NCBI GenBank assembly: GCA_003001975.1
Contig: PVUG01000008.1
Coordinates: forward strand, 164,264 to 228,263
Length of the DNA: 64,000 bases
DNA from: Martelella mediterranea
Lineage (GTDB): Bacteria; Pseudomonadota; Alphaproteobacteria; Rhizobiales; Rhizobiaceae
Direction: 5' to 3'
The notes under the pieces are model-generated. The model was given only the letters and a program-made list of their open reading frames with translations. It was not told the origin of the DNA and searched no databases. A program made the translations under genes and the position numbers. Below are positions 1 through 8,739 of this stretch, piece after piece. Position 1 is the first letter of the stretch. Each line of letters starts with the position of its first letter.

Positions 1-143
1 TTCATGTCCACGTCCTTTTATTCGCACGATGCCGGCCTGACCGGCGTGCAGGATGCCAAGGACATATGTCTTTGCATCCGCGAACCATCAGGTCGCAGGT
101 GGTGTTTTAGGCGCAGACAGAAATTATGTCAAATAATGATTTT

Positions 144-164
144 ATATCTCATATAATGAGATAT
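144..164. promoter_or_regulatory. Perfect 8-bp inverted repeat, possible operator
   Basis: The arms ATATCTCA and TGAGATAT are separated by TATAA in an AT-rich stretch. This is the size and symmetry of a dimeric repressor site. It lies 84 bp beyond the 3' end of the broken isomerase gene, so it would serve whatever gene lies to the left or an unseen plus-strand promoter. The rest of 1-247 shows no convincing gene. A 57-codon open frame from base 1 on the plus strand has no recognisable family. Confidence 0.4.
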
Positions 165-247
165 TCGTCAATAGATTGCAGATGAATTTTGTGTCAGGGC
201 CAATCGCCTGCACAAGATTGACGGTATCGTGTCCCCGGAATTCAGGG

Positions 248-1039
248 TCAGCATGCGGCAAGGCTCGTTGCGAAATCCGCGCGCATGGCGGCCAGAGATC
301 CGCGATCTGTCGTCGTGGGTCTGAACTCGAAACCGATGCGTCCTGCATAATGATTGTCGCGCAGCCAGCGGAGCCGCCGGACCAGGTCGACCGAGCCGCT
401 GCCCGGTTCATGCCTTCCGGGATGGTCTGCAACATGGACGTGGACAATCTTGTCGACATGGCCCGCAAGCGTTTCCTCGAATGGCTAATCCATGACGGCG
501 GCGTGATAGAGATCATAGACGATGCCGACCTCTGCCCGCCCGACCCTTTCAATGACCTCAAACGCCTCGGACGTCGAATCGAGGAAATAGCCCGGGTGAT
601 CAACACGGGTATTGAGCGGCTCAAGACCAAGGCGCACGCCGGTCTCGGCGAGAATGTCGGCGGCCTGCCGCAGCGCACGGACAAGCGCCTCTGCTTGCGA
701 CCGCCGGTCGGTTCCCGGCATAACATCACCGGCCTGGGCAATGAGGACCGGCGCTCCCAGCCGTTCGGCAACCGCCATGGATTGCTCAAGACCCGCCAGC
801 CATTTCGCGTGGTTTGCCGGATCCGTCAGCGCGATCAGCGGTTCGACCACGCAACCGGCCACCGCAATGCCGTGTTCCTCCGCCACACGAAAGATGGCGT
901 CGATATCCTTGTTCGACCACAGCCAGAACTCGAAAGCATCGAAGCCCGCTTTTGCCGCGTGGGTGATACGGTCGACAAACACATCGGAGGGCTCGGCAAA
1001 AAGCCATTCAAGACAGGCGGAAAATTCAGGTTTCGACAT
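248..1039 (-). pseudogene. Hydroxypyruvate isomerase-like TIM-barrel protein, interrupted by an in-frame TAG
   Basis: This is a xylose-isomerase-like TIM barrel (AP_endonuc_2 fold) of the hydroxypyruvate isomerase type. Reading from 1039 (an upstream ATG at 1051 is also possible), translation stops at TAG, 485-487, just after YDLYHAAVMD. The same frame continues past the stop with HVHVADHPGRHEPGSGSVD, NHYAGRIGFEFRP and a natural TGA at 248-250. The total of about 263 codons is the normal length of the family. No frameshift is needed: a single base change explains the break. The lost part holds later metal-site residues of the barrel (the H/D of HVHVADH and the E of FEFRP), so the truncated product should be inactive. 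It is the last gene of the dgoK operon, 33 bp after dgoK. A sequencing error or stop-codon readthrough cannot be excluded. Confidence 0.85.
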
Positions 1040-1084
1040 GACGGTCCTCATCTGGTGTGGCGCGGGCTGCTATCTGTATGGCAT

Positions 1085-2059
1085 TCAGCCGGATAGTGAA
1101 GCGGCTTTGAGAAGCCCTACCTTTCTGGCAACCAGATAGAGCCCGGAGGGGGATGCGTCGTCGATATATTCGGCAGGCGGACCACCAAGAACCCGCAAGG
1201 CTTTCTGATAACGGTCGCAAAGAGCCTGCTCACCAATCAATATCAACGGAGCGTCCGGATCTGTCCGCCGCCCCAGACCCGCCGCCATCTCGTTGCCGAT
1301 CAGCAATCCGGAAAGGTATTCGCTGAGGACATTCCCGGCCAAATCGCCGGTCAGCCCGCGCGTTCGCACCCCGAACAGGAGATGCTGAAGACGATCCGGT
1401 TCTGCCGCCGAGGCCGCCACGCCCTCTACGAATGCCGCAGCCGTAGCGTTTCTTTCCGCAGGCGTTTCAGACATCAGACGCCCCAGTATCGAATGGCGCG
1501 CAAGCACCGAAAACAGCTCACCGGTCATATAGGTGGTGAAGTCGACGACCCTGCCCCGGGAGACGCGAACCCATTTTGAGTGTGTACCCGGCAGAAGAAA
1601 CTCGGCGTTGACGCCAAGCCTGGGGTTTTGCGCAAGAGCGCCTGCAATCTGGATTTCCTCGCCCCGCATGACATCCGGCTGTCCGTGGTCGGGGCGGCAG
1701 ATCATGCCGGGCGCGATCACGACATCCTCTCCGGCCCCGGTTGCGACGCGGACCGAAGCATCCGCCAGTTGGGTAAAATCGGCCGGGCAGAGAATATATG
1801 GCGCCTCCTTCCAGCCCTGGGCGCTGCCGACCATGCCGCCGGCGATCACCGGCAGTCCATCCGGCCAGCATGCGCGGATATCGGAAAAGGCTTTCTCGAA
1901 CCCGGCCTCGCCCGGCTGCGGCAGGTTCTGAATGCCGCAATTGCTTGACCGCGCATCCAGAACAACGCCGTCACAATCCATGAGATAGGCACGAAGGGCC
2001 GATGTGCCCCAGTCGAGCGCGATCAGCGACGCCTGCCCCCCTTTCGCATCGCCGGTCAT
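1085..2059 (-). CDS. dgoK: 2-dehydro-3-deoxygalactonokinase
   Basis: The 324-residue protein matches DgoK, which phosphorylates 2-keto-3-deoxy-D-galactonate with ATP before aldol cleavage in the De Ley-Doudoroff pathway. The N-terminus carries the phosphate-binding signature IALDWGTSALRAYLMD, and the length is typical of this cytoplasmic sugar-acid kinase family. The start codon overlaps the end of the upstream ABC ATPase gene by 4 nt (ATGA), so the two are probably translationally coupled. Neighbouring dehydratase and DapA-family genes support a role in sugar-acid catabolism. No KDPGal aldolase (dgoA) is present in the window, so cleavage of the product would need an enzyme encoded elsewhere, unless the DapA-like protein acts before phosphorylation. 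Confidence 0.88.
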   Translation of the reverse strand: MTGDAKGGQASLIALDWGTSALRAYLMDCDGVVLDARSSNCGIQNLPQPGEAGFEKAFSDIRACWPDGLPVIAGGMVGSAQGWKEAPYILCPADFTQLADASVRVATGAGEDVVIAPGMICRPDHGQPDVMRGEEIQIAGALAQNPRLGVNAEFLLPGTHSKWVRVSRGRVVDFTTYMTGELFSVLARHSILGRLMSETPAERNATAAAFVEGVAASAAEPDRLQHLLFGVRTRGLTGDLAGNVLSEYLSGLLIGNEMAAGLGRRTDPDAPLILIGEQALCDRYQKALRVLGGPPAEYIDDASPSGLYLVARKVGLLKAASLSG

Positions 2060-3117
2060 GATCGAATACGCTCCCCGTTCGCCGGTTCGAAAAAGTAAAG
2101 CCGATCCTCAGGCAAACGGATCCGGATTTCCTCGCCGATCGCGGCCTTGATGCGCTCGTGAAGCACGATCGCCAGGCTCTGCCCCGCGACCGAAACGACC
2201 AGGTGGGTATCTGCCCCCATAGGCTCCAGGGCTTCGACCTTCGCCGGCAAGCCGTCTGCTTCGATACGCACCTGCTCCGGCCTGATGCCAACCGTCACCG
2301 GTCCGGCATATGTTCCCGGCATGCCTGCCGGAAAGCTCAGCTCATCATTTATTGTAATCCGGCCCGTCGCTGGATCGACCGATCGCGCTTCTAGAAAATT
2401 CATCGATGGCGATCCAAGGAAGCCGGCGACGAAACGATTATCGGGATCGTCATAAAGATCGAGCGGCGAACCCATCTGTTCGATCACGCCGTCACGCATG
2501 ACGACGATCTTGTCAGCCATGGTCATCGCTTCTACCTGATCGTGGGTGACGTAGATCGTTGTGGTCTTCAGCCGCTCATGCAGCGCCTTGATCTCGATGC
2601 GCATCTGCACGCGGAGTTTCGCATCAAGGTTCGACAGCGGTTCGTCGAACAGGAAGACTGAAGGGTCGCGGACGATCGCACGCCCCATGGCAACCCGCTG
2701 ACGCTGGCCGCCCGATAGCTGTCCGGGATAACGTTCCAGAAGATCGTTCAGCCCCAGAATGTCGGCGGCGCGGTTGACCTTCTCGTCGAACTCGGCTTTC
2801 CCGGCTTTGCGCAGGCGCAGCGAGAACCCCATGTTCTGGGCCACCGTCATGTGGGGATAAAGCGCGTAATTCTGGAACACCATCGCGATGTCGCGTTCCT
2901 TGGGCGCTAGGTCGTTCAAGACCCTGCCGTCGGATGAGAGCTTGCCGCCGGTAATCGGTTCGAGCCCTGCGATCATGCGCAAAAGCGTCGATTTCCCGCA
3001 ACCGGACGGGCCGACCAGCGTGACGAACTCGCCATCCCTTATATCAATGGACACGCCATGCAGAACCTCATGGGCACCGTATGACTTGCGAACCTTGTCG
3101 ATCGTGATTGAAGCCAT
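2056..3117 (-). CDS. Sugar ABC transporter ATP-binding protein (UgpC/MalK type)
   Basis: The 353-residue ATPase energises the importer formed with the two permeases and the binding protein encoded upstream. Visible motifs are Walker A GPSGCGKST near residue 38, the signature LSGGQRQRVAMGRA, Walker B VFLFDEP and the switch histidine in VTHD. After about residue 235 comes a TOBE/OB-like regulatory domain (GIRPEQVRIE), as in MalK and UgpC. It is separated from its transporter partners by the lyase and dehydratase genes, an arrangement often seen in rhizobial sugar operons. MalK-type ATPases can be shared between importers, so this one may also serve other systems. Confidence 0.9.
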   Translation of the reverse strand: MASITIDKVRKSYGAHEVLHGVSIDIRDGEFVTLVGPSGCGKSTLLRMIAGLEPITGGKLSSDGRVLNDLAPKERDIAMVFQNYALYPHMTVAQNMGFSLRLRKAGKAEFDEKVNRAADILGLNDLLERYPGQLSGGQRQRVAMGRAIVRDPSVFLFDEPLSNLDAKLRVQMRIEIKALHERLKTTTIYVTHDQVEAMTMADKIVVMRDGVIEQMGSPLDLYDDPDNRFVAGFLGSPSMNFLEARSVDPATGRITINDELSFPAGMPGTYAGPVTVGIRPEQVRIEADGLPAKVEALEPMGADTHLVVSVAGQSLAIVLHERIKAAIGEEIRIRLPEDRLYFFEPANGERIRS

Positions 3118-3230
3118 GATTTTTGACCTCCCGTAAGCGGAGCGGCGTCAAAACCGCCAGGCGCTCATTGTCCTTCAACGCACCGGTAAAATCGGTTCTA
3201 CCGGAACTGCTCCTGAATTAATCTTCCGAC

Positions 3231-3266
3231 GGGCAGCGGAGAGACGCTCCTCACGCTCCGCTGCCC
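3231..3266 (-). other. Intercistronic stem-loop in the sugar-acid operon
   Basis: A perfect 11-bp inverted repeat (GGGCAGCGGAG and CTCCGCTGCCC, 14-nt loop) lies in the 161-bp gap between the dehydratase stop and the ATPase start. On the transcribed minus strand no U-run follows the stem. It is therefore more likely an RNA-processing or stability hairpin, or a weak attenuator, than a full terminator. Confidence 0.5.
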
Positions 3267-3278
3267 CTTTTCCCGGAC

Positions 3279-4613
3279 CTATTCCGGCCAGCGATCATCC
3301 GGCCGCCAGAAGGCGAGCTTCGGCGTGTTCCACTGATCTGTCGGCAAAAACGCGGTACCGGGCGTCCTGAGATTTTCCTCGATCGCCTCGTAGTTCAGGT
3401 CGACACCGAGGCCCGGCTTTTCAGGAACCTTCACGTAACCGCCATCCATGTAGTTGTCGTCGAGACCGGTCACGAGTGATTTCCAGAACGGCAGGTCCAG
3501 CCCGTGATGCTCGAGCGCGAGGAAACTTGAGATCGCCGTCGCGCAATGAACGTTCGCCATGAAGGCGATTGGCGAGCCGGCGAAATGAAGCGCTGTCGGA
3601 ATACCCGCTTCCTCGGCATCGTCGGCAATACGCTTGGTCTCCAGCATGCCACCGGAGGTGAGGAGGTCGGGATGAATGATGTCGAAGGCGCGCATTTCGA
3701 TCGCTTCCTTGAAGCCAGCACGCAAAAACAGTTCCTCGCCGGCGGCAATCGGGGTCAAAAGCGCGTCCGCGACGCGCTTGTGGGCGGCCATATCGAAGAA
3801 GGGAACCGGATCCTCGATCCAGACGAGGTCATAGGGTTCAAGCGCCTTGCCGAAGCGGATCGCCTCATCGGTCATCATATAGCCCTGGCCGAAATGGTCG
3901 ACACAGAGCTGGATGTCGGGCCCAACGGCCTTGCGAACAGCAGCCACGACTTCGACGGCGTTCTGGATGCTCTTTTCCGTCAGTTTGACGCCACGGCCCG
4001 CGCCCGGCGCCTTGAAGATGCTGGCTGGCCAGAAGTCGTAGTCATAGGGCGCATCATGGCCGATGAGTATCTTCTCATCGCGTTCGAACAGGCTCGGACG
4101 CAGGTCGAACTTGATGAAGGTGAGGCCCATGTCGCGGCGGCCTTCGACGGCCTTGACGAAGTCCTCGACGCTCGGATTGTCCGGCGTCGGCGTGTCGCCG
4201 TAAAGGCGCACGCGATCCCGGTACTTGCCGCCGAGGAACTGATAGCACGGCACGCCATAGATCTTGCCGATCAGATCCCAGAGCGCAATCTCGATGCCGG
4301 AGACCCCACCGCCCTCACGGCCCCAGCTGCCAAACTTTTTCATCACGTTGAATAGCATGTCGACATTGCAGGGGTTCTGTCCGATCAGCATGCTCTTGAA
4401 CTGCAACGCATTCTCGACATGGCCGGCATCGCGAACCTCGCCAATGCCATAAACGCCCTGATTGGTGTCGATGCGCAGGATCGGGTAATCGTAGTTCGAT
4501 GCAACCACCGCCAGCCGCATGTCGGTGATCCTGATGTCGGTGGGCCGTGAATGGATGTTCACGGCGTCCTCGACGCGACCGATTTCTTCGTTTTCCCTCG
4601 TGTTTGCAGACAT
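3279..4613 (-). CDS. Enolase-superfamily sugar-acid dehydratase (mandelate racemase group)
   Basis: The 444-residue protein has the two-domain enolase-superfamily layout: an N-terminal capping domain to about residue 130, then the barrel. Metal ligands are visible as Asp239 (VDHFGQ), Glu267 (WIEDPVP) and Glu293 (AGEELF). The mandelate-racemase-type Asp-His dyad is visible as Asp316 (HPDLLTSGG) and His343 (LHFAGSP). The second-strand motif is KFD. Family members abstract the proton alpha to a carboxylate and dehydrate aldonic or aldaric acids to 2-keto-3-deoxy acids. The adjacent dgoK and DapA-family genes suggest a galactonate-like substrate, but a cycloisomerase role is also possible. An insertion of about 40 residues (FERDEKILIGHDAPYDYDFW onward) makes it longer than the usual 380-400 residues. 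The precise substrate is not readable from sequence. Confidence 0.8.
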   Translation of the reverse strand: MSANTRENEEIGRVEDAVNIHSRPTDIRITDMRLAVVASNYDYPILRIDTNQGVYGIGEVRDAGHVENALQFKSMLIGQNPCNVDMLFNVMKKFGSWGREGGGVSGIEIALWDLIGKIYGVPCYQFLGGKYRDRVRLYGDTPTPDNPSVEDFVKAVEGRRDMGLTFIKFDLRPSLFERDEKILIGHDAPYDYDFWPASIFKAPGAGRGVKLTEKSIQNAVEVVAAVRKAVGPDIQLCVDHFGQGYMMTDEAIRFGKALEPYDLVWIEDPVPFFDMAAHKRVADALLTPIAAGEELFLRAGFKEAIEMRAFDIIHPDLLTSGGMLETKRIADDAEEAGIPTALHFAGSPIAFMANVHCATAISSFLALEHHGLDLPFWKSLVTGLDDNYMDGGYVKVPEKPGLGVDLNYEAIEENLRTPGTAFLPTDQWNTPKLAFWRPDDRWPE

Positions 4614-4664
4614 GTCTGACCTCTTGAATGTTCGGGGATTCGTATTGTCGTCGCTTCGCCGGGC

Positions 4665-5591
4665 TCAGGCCGGGCGATGCGGATATTTCGGATTCATGTA
4701 TTCGGCGGCGCCGTCGAGCAGCGTCAGCATTTCGACGCGGGCATGATCATCGAGCGCCCGGTAGCCGGTCTGACGCCAGTGGGCGCCGGCAATAATGCCG
4801 CGCGCCTTCTCGACCTCCTTGCAGAGCGGAATACCGTAGGTCGCCTCGTAGTCGAGGAGTGGCAGCAAGCAGCGGAAGATCGTCCGGGCAAGCGCCATGT
4901 CACCGGCCTCGATCGCGGTCCACAGCGCCACATGCACATCGGCAAATTCGCAGGCCGGCATGGTGCCGCAGATGCCGTGCGGCAATTCCTCCATCAGCGT
5001 CTTGCCGGCACGTCCGCCCATGACGCCGATCAGCCGGTCGCCCGCGAGCGCCTTTACCTCGCCGGTCATTTGTGCCGGATAGGCCGTCTCCTCCTTGATG
5101 AAACGGGCGTTGGGCAGTTCATTGACGAGTTCGGCGAGAAGCTCGGCGCTCATCACCGTGGCGCCGAGGCCAATCGCATTCTGAAGTATCAAAGGAAGGT
5201 CACTCGCCGCGCTGATCGCCTGGTAGTGCGCCTTGATCTCCGCCCGGTTTGCCGGGTGGAAGGTCGGCGGCATGGCCATGATCGCGTCGGCGCCGATCGC
5301 GCCGGCATGGTCTGCAAAACCGGCAGACATGCGCCAGTGATTGGCGGAAACGCCGACGACGGTCTGGGCCCGGCCTTTCGCCTCTTCGACGACGATTTCC
5401 GCAACACGGCGGCGCTCGGCGTCGGAAAGATAGCCGACCTCGCTGGCATTGGCGGTGGACACAACGCCGTGGACGCCGCTGTCGAGGCAGAATCGGAGCG
5501 TACTGCGCAGGCCATCCTCGTCGATGGCGAGGTCTTCGGTAAAGGGCGTCGTGACAATGACGAAGATGCCCCGGAACGTATTGCGATCCAT
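4665..5591 (-). CDS. DapA/NanA-family lyase or dehydratase
   Basis: The 308-residue class I (Schiff-base) aldolase-fold protein carries the catalytic lysine, Lys166, in RFIKEET. The family cleaves or dehydrates 2-keto acids, and typical members are dihydrodipicolinate synthase, N-acetylneuraminate lyase and KDG aldolase. Two features are unusual. The proton-relay tyrosine (Tyr133 of E. coli DapA, motif YNxPxxTG) is replaced by Gln137 in LILQNAIGLG. The GTTGE loop is replaced by STANASE. The enzyme therefore belongs to a divergent branch, and its reaction cannot be assumed. Its place between the transporter and the dehydratase suggests it acts on the 2-keto-3-deoxy acid made by the neighbouring dehydratase. 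The upstream permease stops 40 bp before it. Confidence 0.8.
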   Translation of the reverse strand: MDRNTFRGIFVIVTTPFTEDLAIDEDGLRSTLRFCLDSGVHGVVSTANASEVGYLSDAERRRVAEIVVEEAKGRAQTVVGVSANHWRMSAGFADHAGAIGADAIMAMPPTFHPANRAEIKAHYQAISAASDLPLILQNAIGLGATVMSAELLAELVNELPNARFIKEETAYPAQMTGEVKALAGDRLIGVMGGRAGKTLMEELPHGICGTMPACEFADVHVALWTAIEAGDMALARTIFRCLLPLLDYEATYGIPLCKEVEKARGIIAGAHWRQTGYRALDDHARVEMLTLLDGAAEYMNPKYPHRPA

Positions 5592-5631
5592 CTTGATGTC
5601 TCTTTGGTTTCGTTGTTTGCGGTCCGGCCCC

Positions 5632-6465
5632 TTACGAGGCCGACAGCGCCCCCTTGGTCATGCCGCTGACCAGGAAAGGCTCGAGCAGAATGAACAGAAT
5701 GATCGCCGGCACGACGGAGAGCGTTCCCGCCGCCATCAGCAATTGCCAGTCCACCGACTGTTCGCCGACGAAGGATTGCATTCCGACGGTCAGCACCTGT
5801 TTTTCGGGCGAGGAGATCAGCGTGCGGGCGAAGATGAATTCCGACCAGCTGGTGAGGATCAGATAGACGCCCGAAGCCGCGAGCCCCGGCTTGGTCAGCG
5901 GCAGGATGACAATCCTCAGCGCCTGCAGCTGGCTGGCGCCATCGATCATTGCAGCCTGTTCCAGCTCTCGGGGAATGCGGTCGAAAAAGCCCTTCATCAG
6001 CCAGGTGGCGAGCGGAATGCCCACCGTCATGTTGGCGAGGATCAGGCCGATATAGGTGTCGAACAGTCCGATATTGTTGTAGATGATGAACAGCGGAATG
6101 AGGATCAGCGTCGCCGGAATGAGCTTGCTGATCAGAAGGCTGGCGCCGAGCGCCTGCTGCGGACGGCTGGCAAAACGTGACAGCGAATAGCCGGCAAGCG
6201 TTGCAAGCACCAGGCTGATGGTCGAACTTCCGATCGATATGATCAGGCTGTTGACCGTCCAGCTGAGAAACGGCCGGGCACGGAAGACTTCCGCGAAAGC
6301 GGAAAAACTGACCCGCGAGAAATCCGGCAACAGGGACGGGTTGCGCGACAGGATGGCATCGGTCGGCATGATCGCCGTCATCACCATCCAGTAGAACGGA
6401 AACAGCGTCACGAGCGCGACGAGGACGAGAACCGCCCAGCTGATGAAACGTCTCAATGTCATCAC
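5632..6465 (-). CDS. Carbohydrate ABC transporter permease (MalG family)
   Basis: The 277-residue inner-membrane protein has about six hydrophobic segments, beginning with FISWAVLVLVALVTLFPFYW. It carries the EAA loop that contacts the ATPase (PRELEQAAMIDGASQLQALR, around residue 170). It pairs with the MalF-type permease encoded 8 bp upstream and with the binding protein at 7495-8739. The C-terminal AFxxGMTKGAxK-like tail (FLVSGMTKGALSAS) is typical of MalG-type subunits. The substrate is probably a sugar acid or a related oligosaccharide, judged only from neighbouring enzymes. Confidence 0.9.
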   Translation of the reverse strand: MMTLRRFISWAVLVLVALVTLFPFYWMVMTAIMPTDAILSRNPSLLPDFSRVSFSAFAEVFRARPFLSWTVNSLIISIGSSTISLVLATLAGYSLSRFASRPQQALGASLLISKLIPATLILIPLFIIYNNIGLFDTYIGLILANMTVGIPLATWLMKGFFDRIPRELEQAAMIDGASQLQALRIVILPLTKPGLAASGVYLILTSWSEFIFARTLISSPEKQVLTVGMQSFVGEQSVDWQLLMAAGTLSVVPAIILFILLEPFLVSGMTKGALSAS

Positions 6466-6473
6466 GGCATCTC

Positions 6474-7412
6474 CTATTTGAACTTCGAGCGCTGTGCGAA
6501 GATGGTGAAGATGGCGCCGATCATCAGCGCGACGATGATCATCACCGTGCCGACTGCTGTGGCGGTGCCCATGCGGAAATAGTTGAAAGCCTCACGGTAG
6601 ACGTAGAGCGACATGGTCTCCGTCGCATGCGCCGGTCCACCGCCGGTGGTGCCGAAGACGATATCGACATCGCGGAAGATGCCGAGCGCGCTGATCATCA
6701 GCACCAGCATCGACGGACCGCGAATCCCCGCCCACGTGATGAAGCGAAACTTCTGGATATGCGTGGCGCCATCGACATTCGCGGCCTCGTAGAGTTCGCG
6801 CGGGATTGACTGCAGCGCCGCAAGAACGGTGAGCGTGATCATCGGATAGGATTTCCAGATGGTCGGCACCATCACCGATATCAGCGCGGTGCGCCTGTCG
6901 ACGAACCACGGAAAATCGGCTGACAGAATGCCAAGGTCACGCAGCATGGCGTTGAAGACGCCGTAGGAGGAATCGAGAATCCAGAGGAACATGATGCCGA
7001 GCACGATACCGGGCACTGCCCAGGGGATGAGCACGATGGTGCGCAGGATCCGGTTACCCGGCAGGCGCTCGTTCAGAAGAAGCGCGATCCCAAGCCCGAT
7101 GGCATAGGCGATCGCGATGCTCCCGCCGACATAGACCACAGACACGAAGACGCTGTTCCAGAACTGCGGATCGGTGAGCACCCTGACGTAATTTCCGAAA
7201 CCCAGAGGCAGATCGTGAATGCGCGCGAAATTCATCACGCGGCCCTCGCGCAGCGAGATGTCGACCACCTGATAAAGCGGATAGAGAATGAGCGTCAGCA
7301 CGCCGAGTGCTGCTGGCAGGATAAGGGAATAGGATAGAATTTGCTGCCGGCGATAGAAGTTCAAGCGCGTTCCGACCTGGCTACCGTGCTCGGCATCCGA
7401 AGACATGGACAT
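6474..7412 (-). CDS. Carbohydrate ABC transporter permease (MalF/UgpA family)
   Basis: The 312-residue permease has a first membrane span near residues 30-50 (SYSLILPAALGVLTLILYPL) and five further spans. The EAA loop is IPRELYEAANVDGATHIQKF. It forms the heterodimeric channel with the next gene's product. It is the second gene of the operon, 82 bp after the binding-protein gene. The first 25 residues form a short cytoplasmic tail before the first span, which is common in this family. Confidence 0.9.
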   Translation of the reverse strand: MSMSSDAEHGSQVGTRLNFYRRQQILSYSLILPAALGVLTLILYPLYQVVDISLREGRVMNFARIHDLPLGFGNYVRVLTDPQFWNSVFVSVVYVGGSIAIAYAIGLGIALLLNERLPGNRILRTIVLIPWAVPGIVLGIMFLWILDSSYGVFNAMLRDLGILSADFPWFVDRRTALISVMVPTIWKSYPMITLTVLAALQSIPRELYEAANVDGATHIQKFRFITWAGIRGPSMLVLMISALGIFRDVDIVFGTTGGGPAHATETMSLYVYREAFNYFRMGTATAVGTVMIIVALMIGAIFTIFAQRSKFK

Positions 7413-7494
7413 GGGCTTTTCCCGAATTGAGGTTGGATTTCAACCCGCAGGCCACAGCGGGAGAGAGAGTGCGGCGGCCTGCGGGAGATCAGGT

Positions 7495-8739
7495 TCAGTC
7501 GAGCGGGATCGCCCGTTCGAGCTGGCCTTGAGCGTCCGCCATGATTTCCTCGGTCGGATCATTGGTGGACAGCAGGCGCAGCGCTGCTTCCATCAGGATC
7601 GAGGAATACTCGGTGAAATTCGCCTGGATCGGCTGTTCCTTGGGAAACAGCGGCACGGCGTCCAGAGCCGAGGCGCTGGCGATGGCAAGATTGGGATGGG
7701 CCTCCTCGTCTTCCGGCGTCAGAACATTTGCGGCGCGGCCGGGCGGCTGACCGGTGGTGAGCAGATACGCGCGCTGCCATTCCTCCGAATTGGCAAAGGT
7801 AATGAATTTCCAGGCCGCATCCTCGACCTCTTCATCAAGACCCTCGGAAATGTTCATGATCAGGCCGCCGGGGGCCAGTTGCGGATCAAAGGGTAGCCGT
7901 CCCATGACAAGCTTCGGACGCATTTCCGGCGTGGCCCGTTCGAGCCAGGACCAGACCCAGGGCCCGTCGATCAGCATTGAGGTCTTGCCATCGATGAACA
8001 GTTGACGCGCAACTGACGAATTGTTGCCAAGAGGGGCGTTCTGCCCGACCGTTTCGCGATAGGCATTCATCGCATCGATGACCTCGGGTGAGGTCAGGTT
8101 GTACTGGCCGTCCTCGATGAGGTTCGCACCGGCCCAGATGGCATAGCGATGCACGTCTTCCACAGCCGTCGGGTGCTCGGTGGTCACAGCCGACAGCCCG
8201 AAAATACCGGCGTCGCGATCCGTCATTTCCGCTGCGGTTTCCTTGAAGCTTTCCCAGCTGTCGGGAACCGGCAGGCCCGCCTCGGCCAGCATGTCCTTGT
8301 TATAGAAGAACTGGTAGGCGTTGTTGGACAGGAGAACGCCGCGGGTTGCACCGTCCCATGTCAACGCCTTTTGCGGCGCGGCCCAGTCGGTGGCGATATC
8401 CGTGCCTTCAATCCGGTCATCGAGCGGCGCCAGCCAGCCCTGAGCGGCAAACGAGCCGAACAGCTGCTCATTGAGCTGCATGACGGCAGGCGCACGACCG
8501 GATGCAAAGCGGATCGTCATCTGCGGCAGGTAATCGGCGAAGGGAATATAGATTTCCTCGATGGAGATATCCGGGTTTTCCTCCTCGAATGCGTCAATCA
8601 CCGCATTCCACCAGTCCGCATTCCCTGGCTCCTGAAACTGCCAGGATGCGAAGGTAAGATTGACCTGCGCGCTCGCCAATCCCGGAGCGGCTGCAACACC
8701 GAGTCCGAAGACAGCTGAAAGCAAGAGCTTTTTCAGCAT
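7495..8739 (-). CDS. Periplasmic sugar-binding protein (family 1 solute-binding protein)
   Basis: The 414-residue precursor starts with a clear Sec signal peptide (MLKKLLLSAVFGLGVAAAPG, cleavage probably after LASA). The mature protein is a family 1 extracellular solute-binding protein, with features such as QLNEQLFGSFAAQGWLAPLD and GKTSMLIDGPWVW. It delivers substrate to the two permeases encoded downstream. It is the first gene of the sugar-acid operon. The minus-strand promoter region upstream carries the three 20-bp-spaced repeats and the divergent GntR gene. A good ribosome site (GGGAGG) precedes the ATG. Confidence 0.92.
   Translation of the reverse strand: MLKKLLLSAVFGLGVAAAPGLASAQVNLTFASWQFQEPGNADWWNAVIDAFEEENPDISIEEIYIPFADYLPQMTIRFASGRAPAVMQLNEQLFGSFAAQGWLAPLDDRIEGTDIATDWAAPQKALTWDGATRGVLLSNNAYQFFYNKDMLAEAGLPVPDSWESFKETAAEMTDRDAGIFGLSAVTTEHPTAVEDVHRYAIWAGANLIEDGQYNLTSPEVIDAMNAYRETVGQNAPLGNNSSVARQLFIDGKTSMLIDGPWVWSWLERATPEMRPKLVMGRLPFDPQLAPGGLIMNISEGLDEEVEDAAWKFITFANSEEWQRAYLLTTGQPPGRAANVLTPEDEEAHPNLAIASASALDAVPLFPKEQPIQANFTEYSSILMEAALRLLSTNDPTEEIMADAQGQLERAIPLD

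Noticed and set aside
1..171. 57-codon plus-strand open frame at the left edge
   Set aside because: The sequence has no recognisable family and its composition drifts into the AT-rich palindrome; it may be a remnant but cannot be supported as a gene.
142..789. Frameshift as the cause of the broken isomerase gene
   Set aside because: The conserved downstream sequence lies in the same frame as the upstream part; only the TAG at 485-487 interrupts it.
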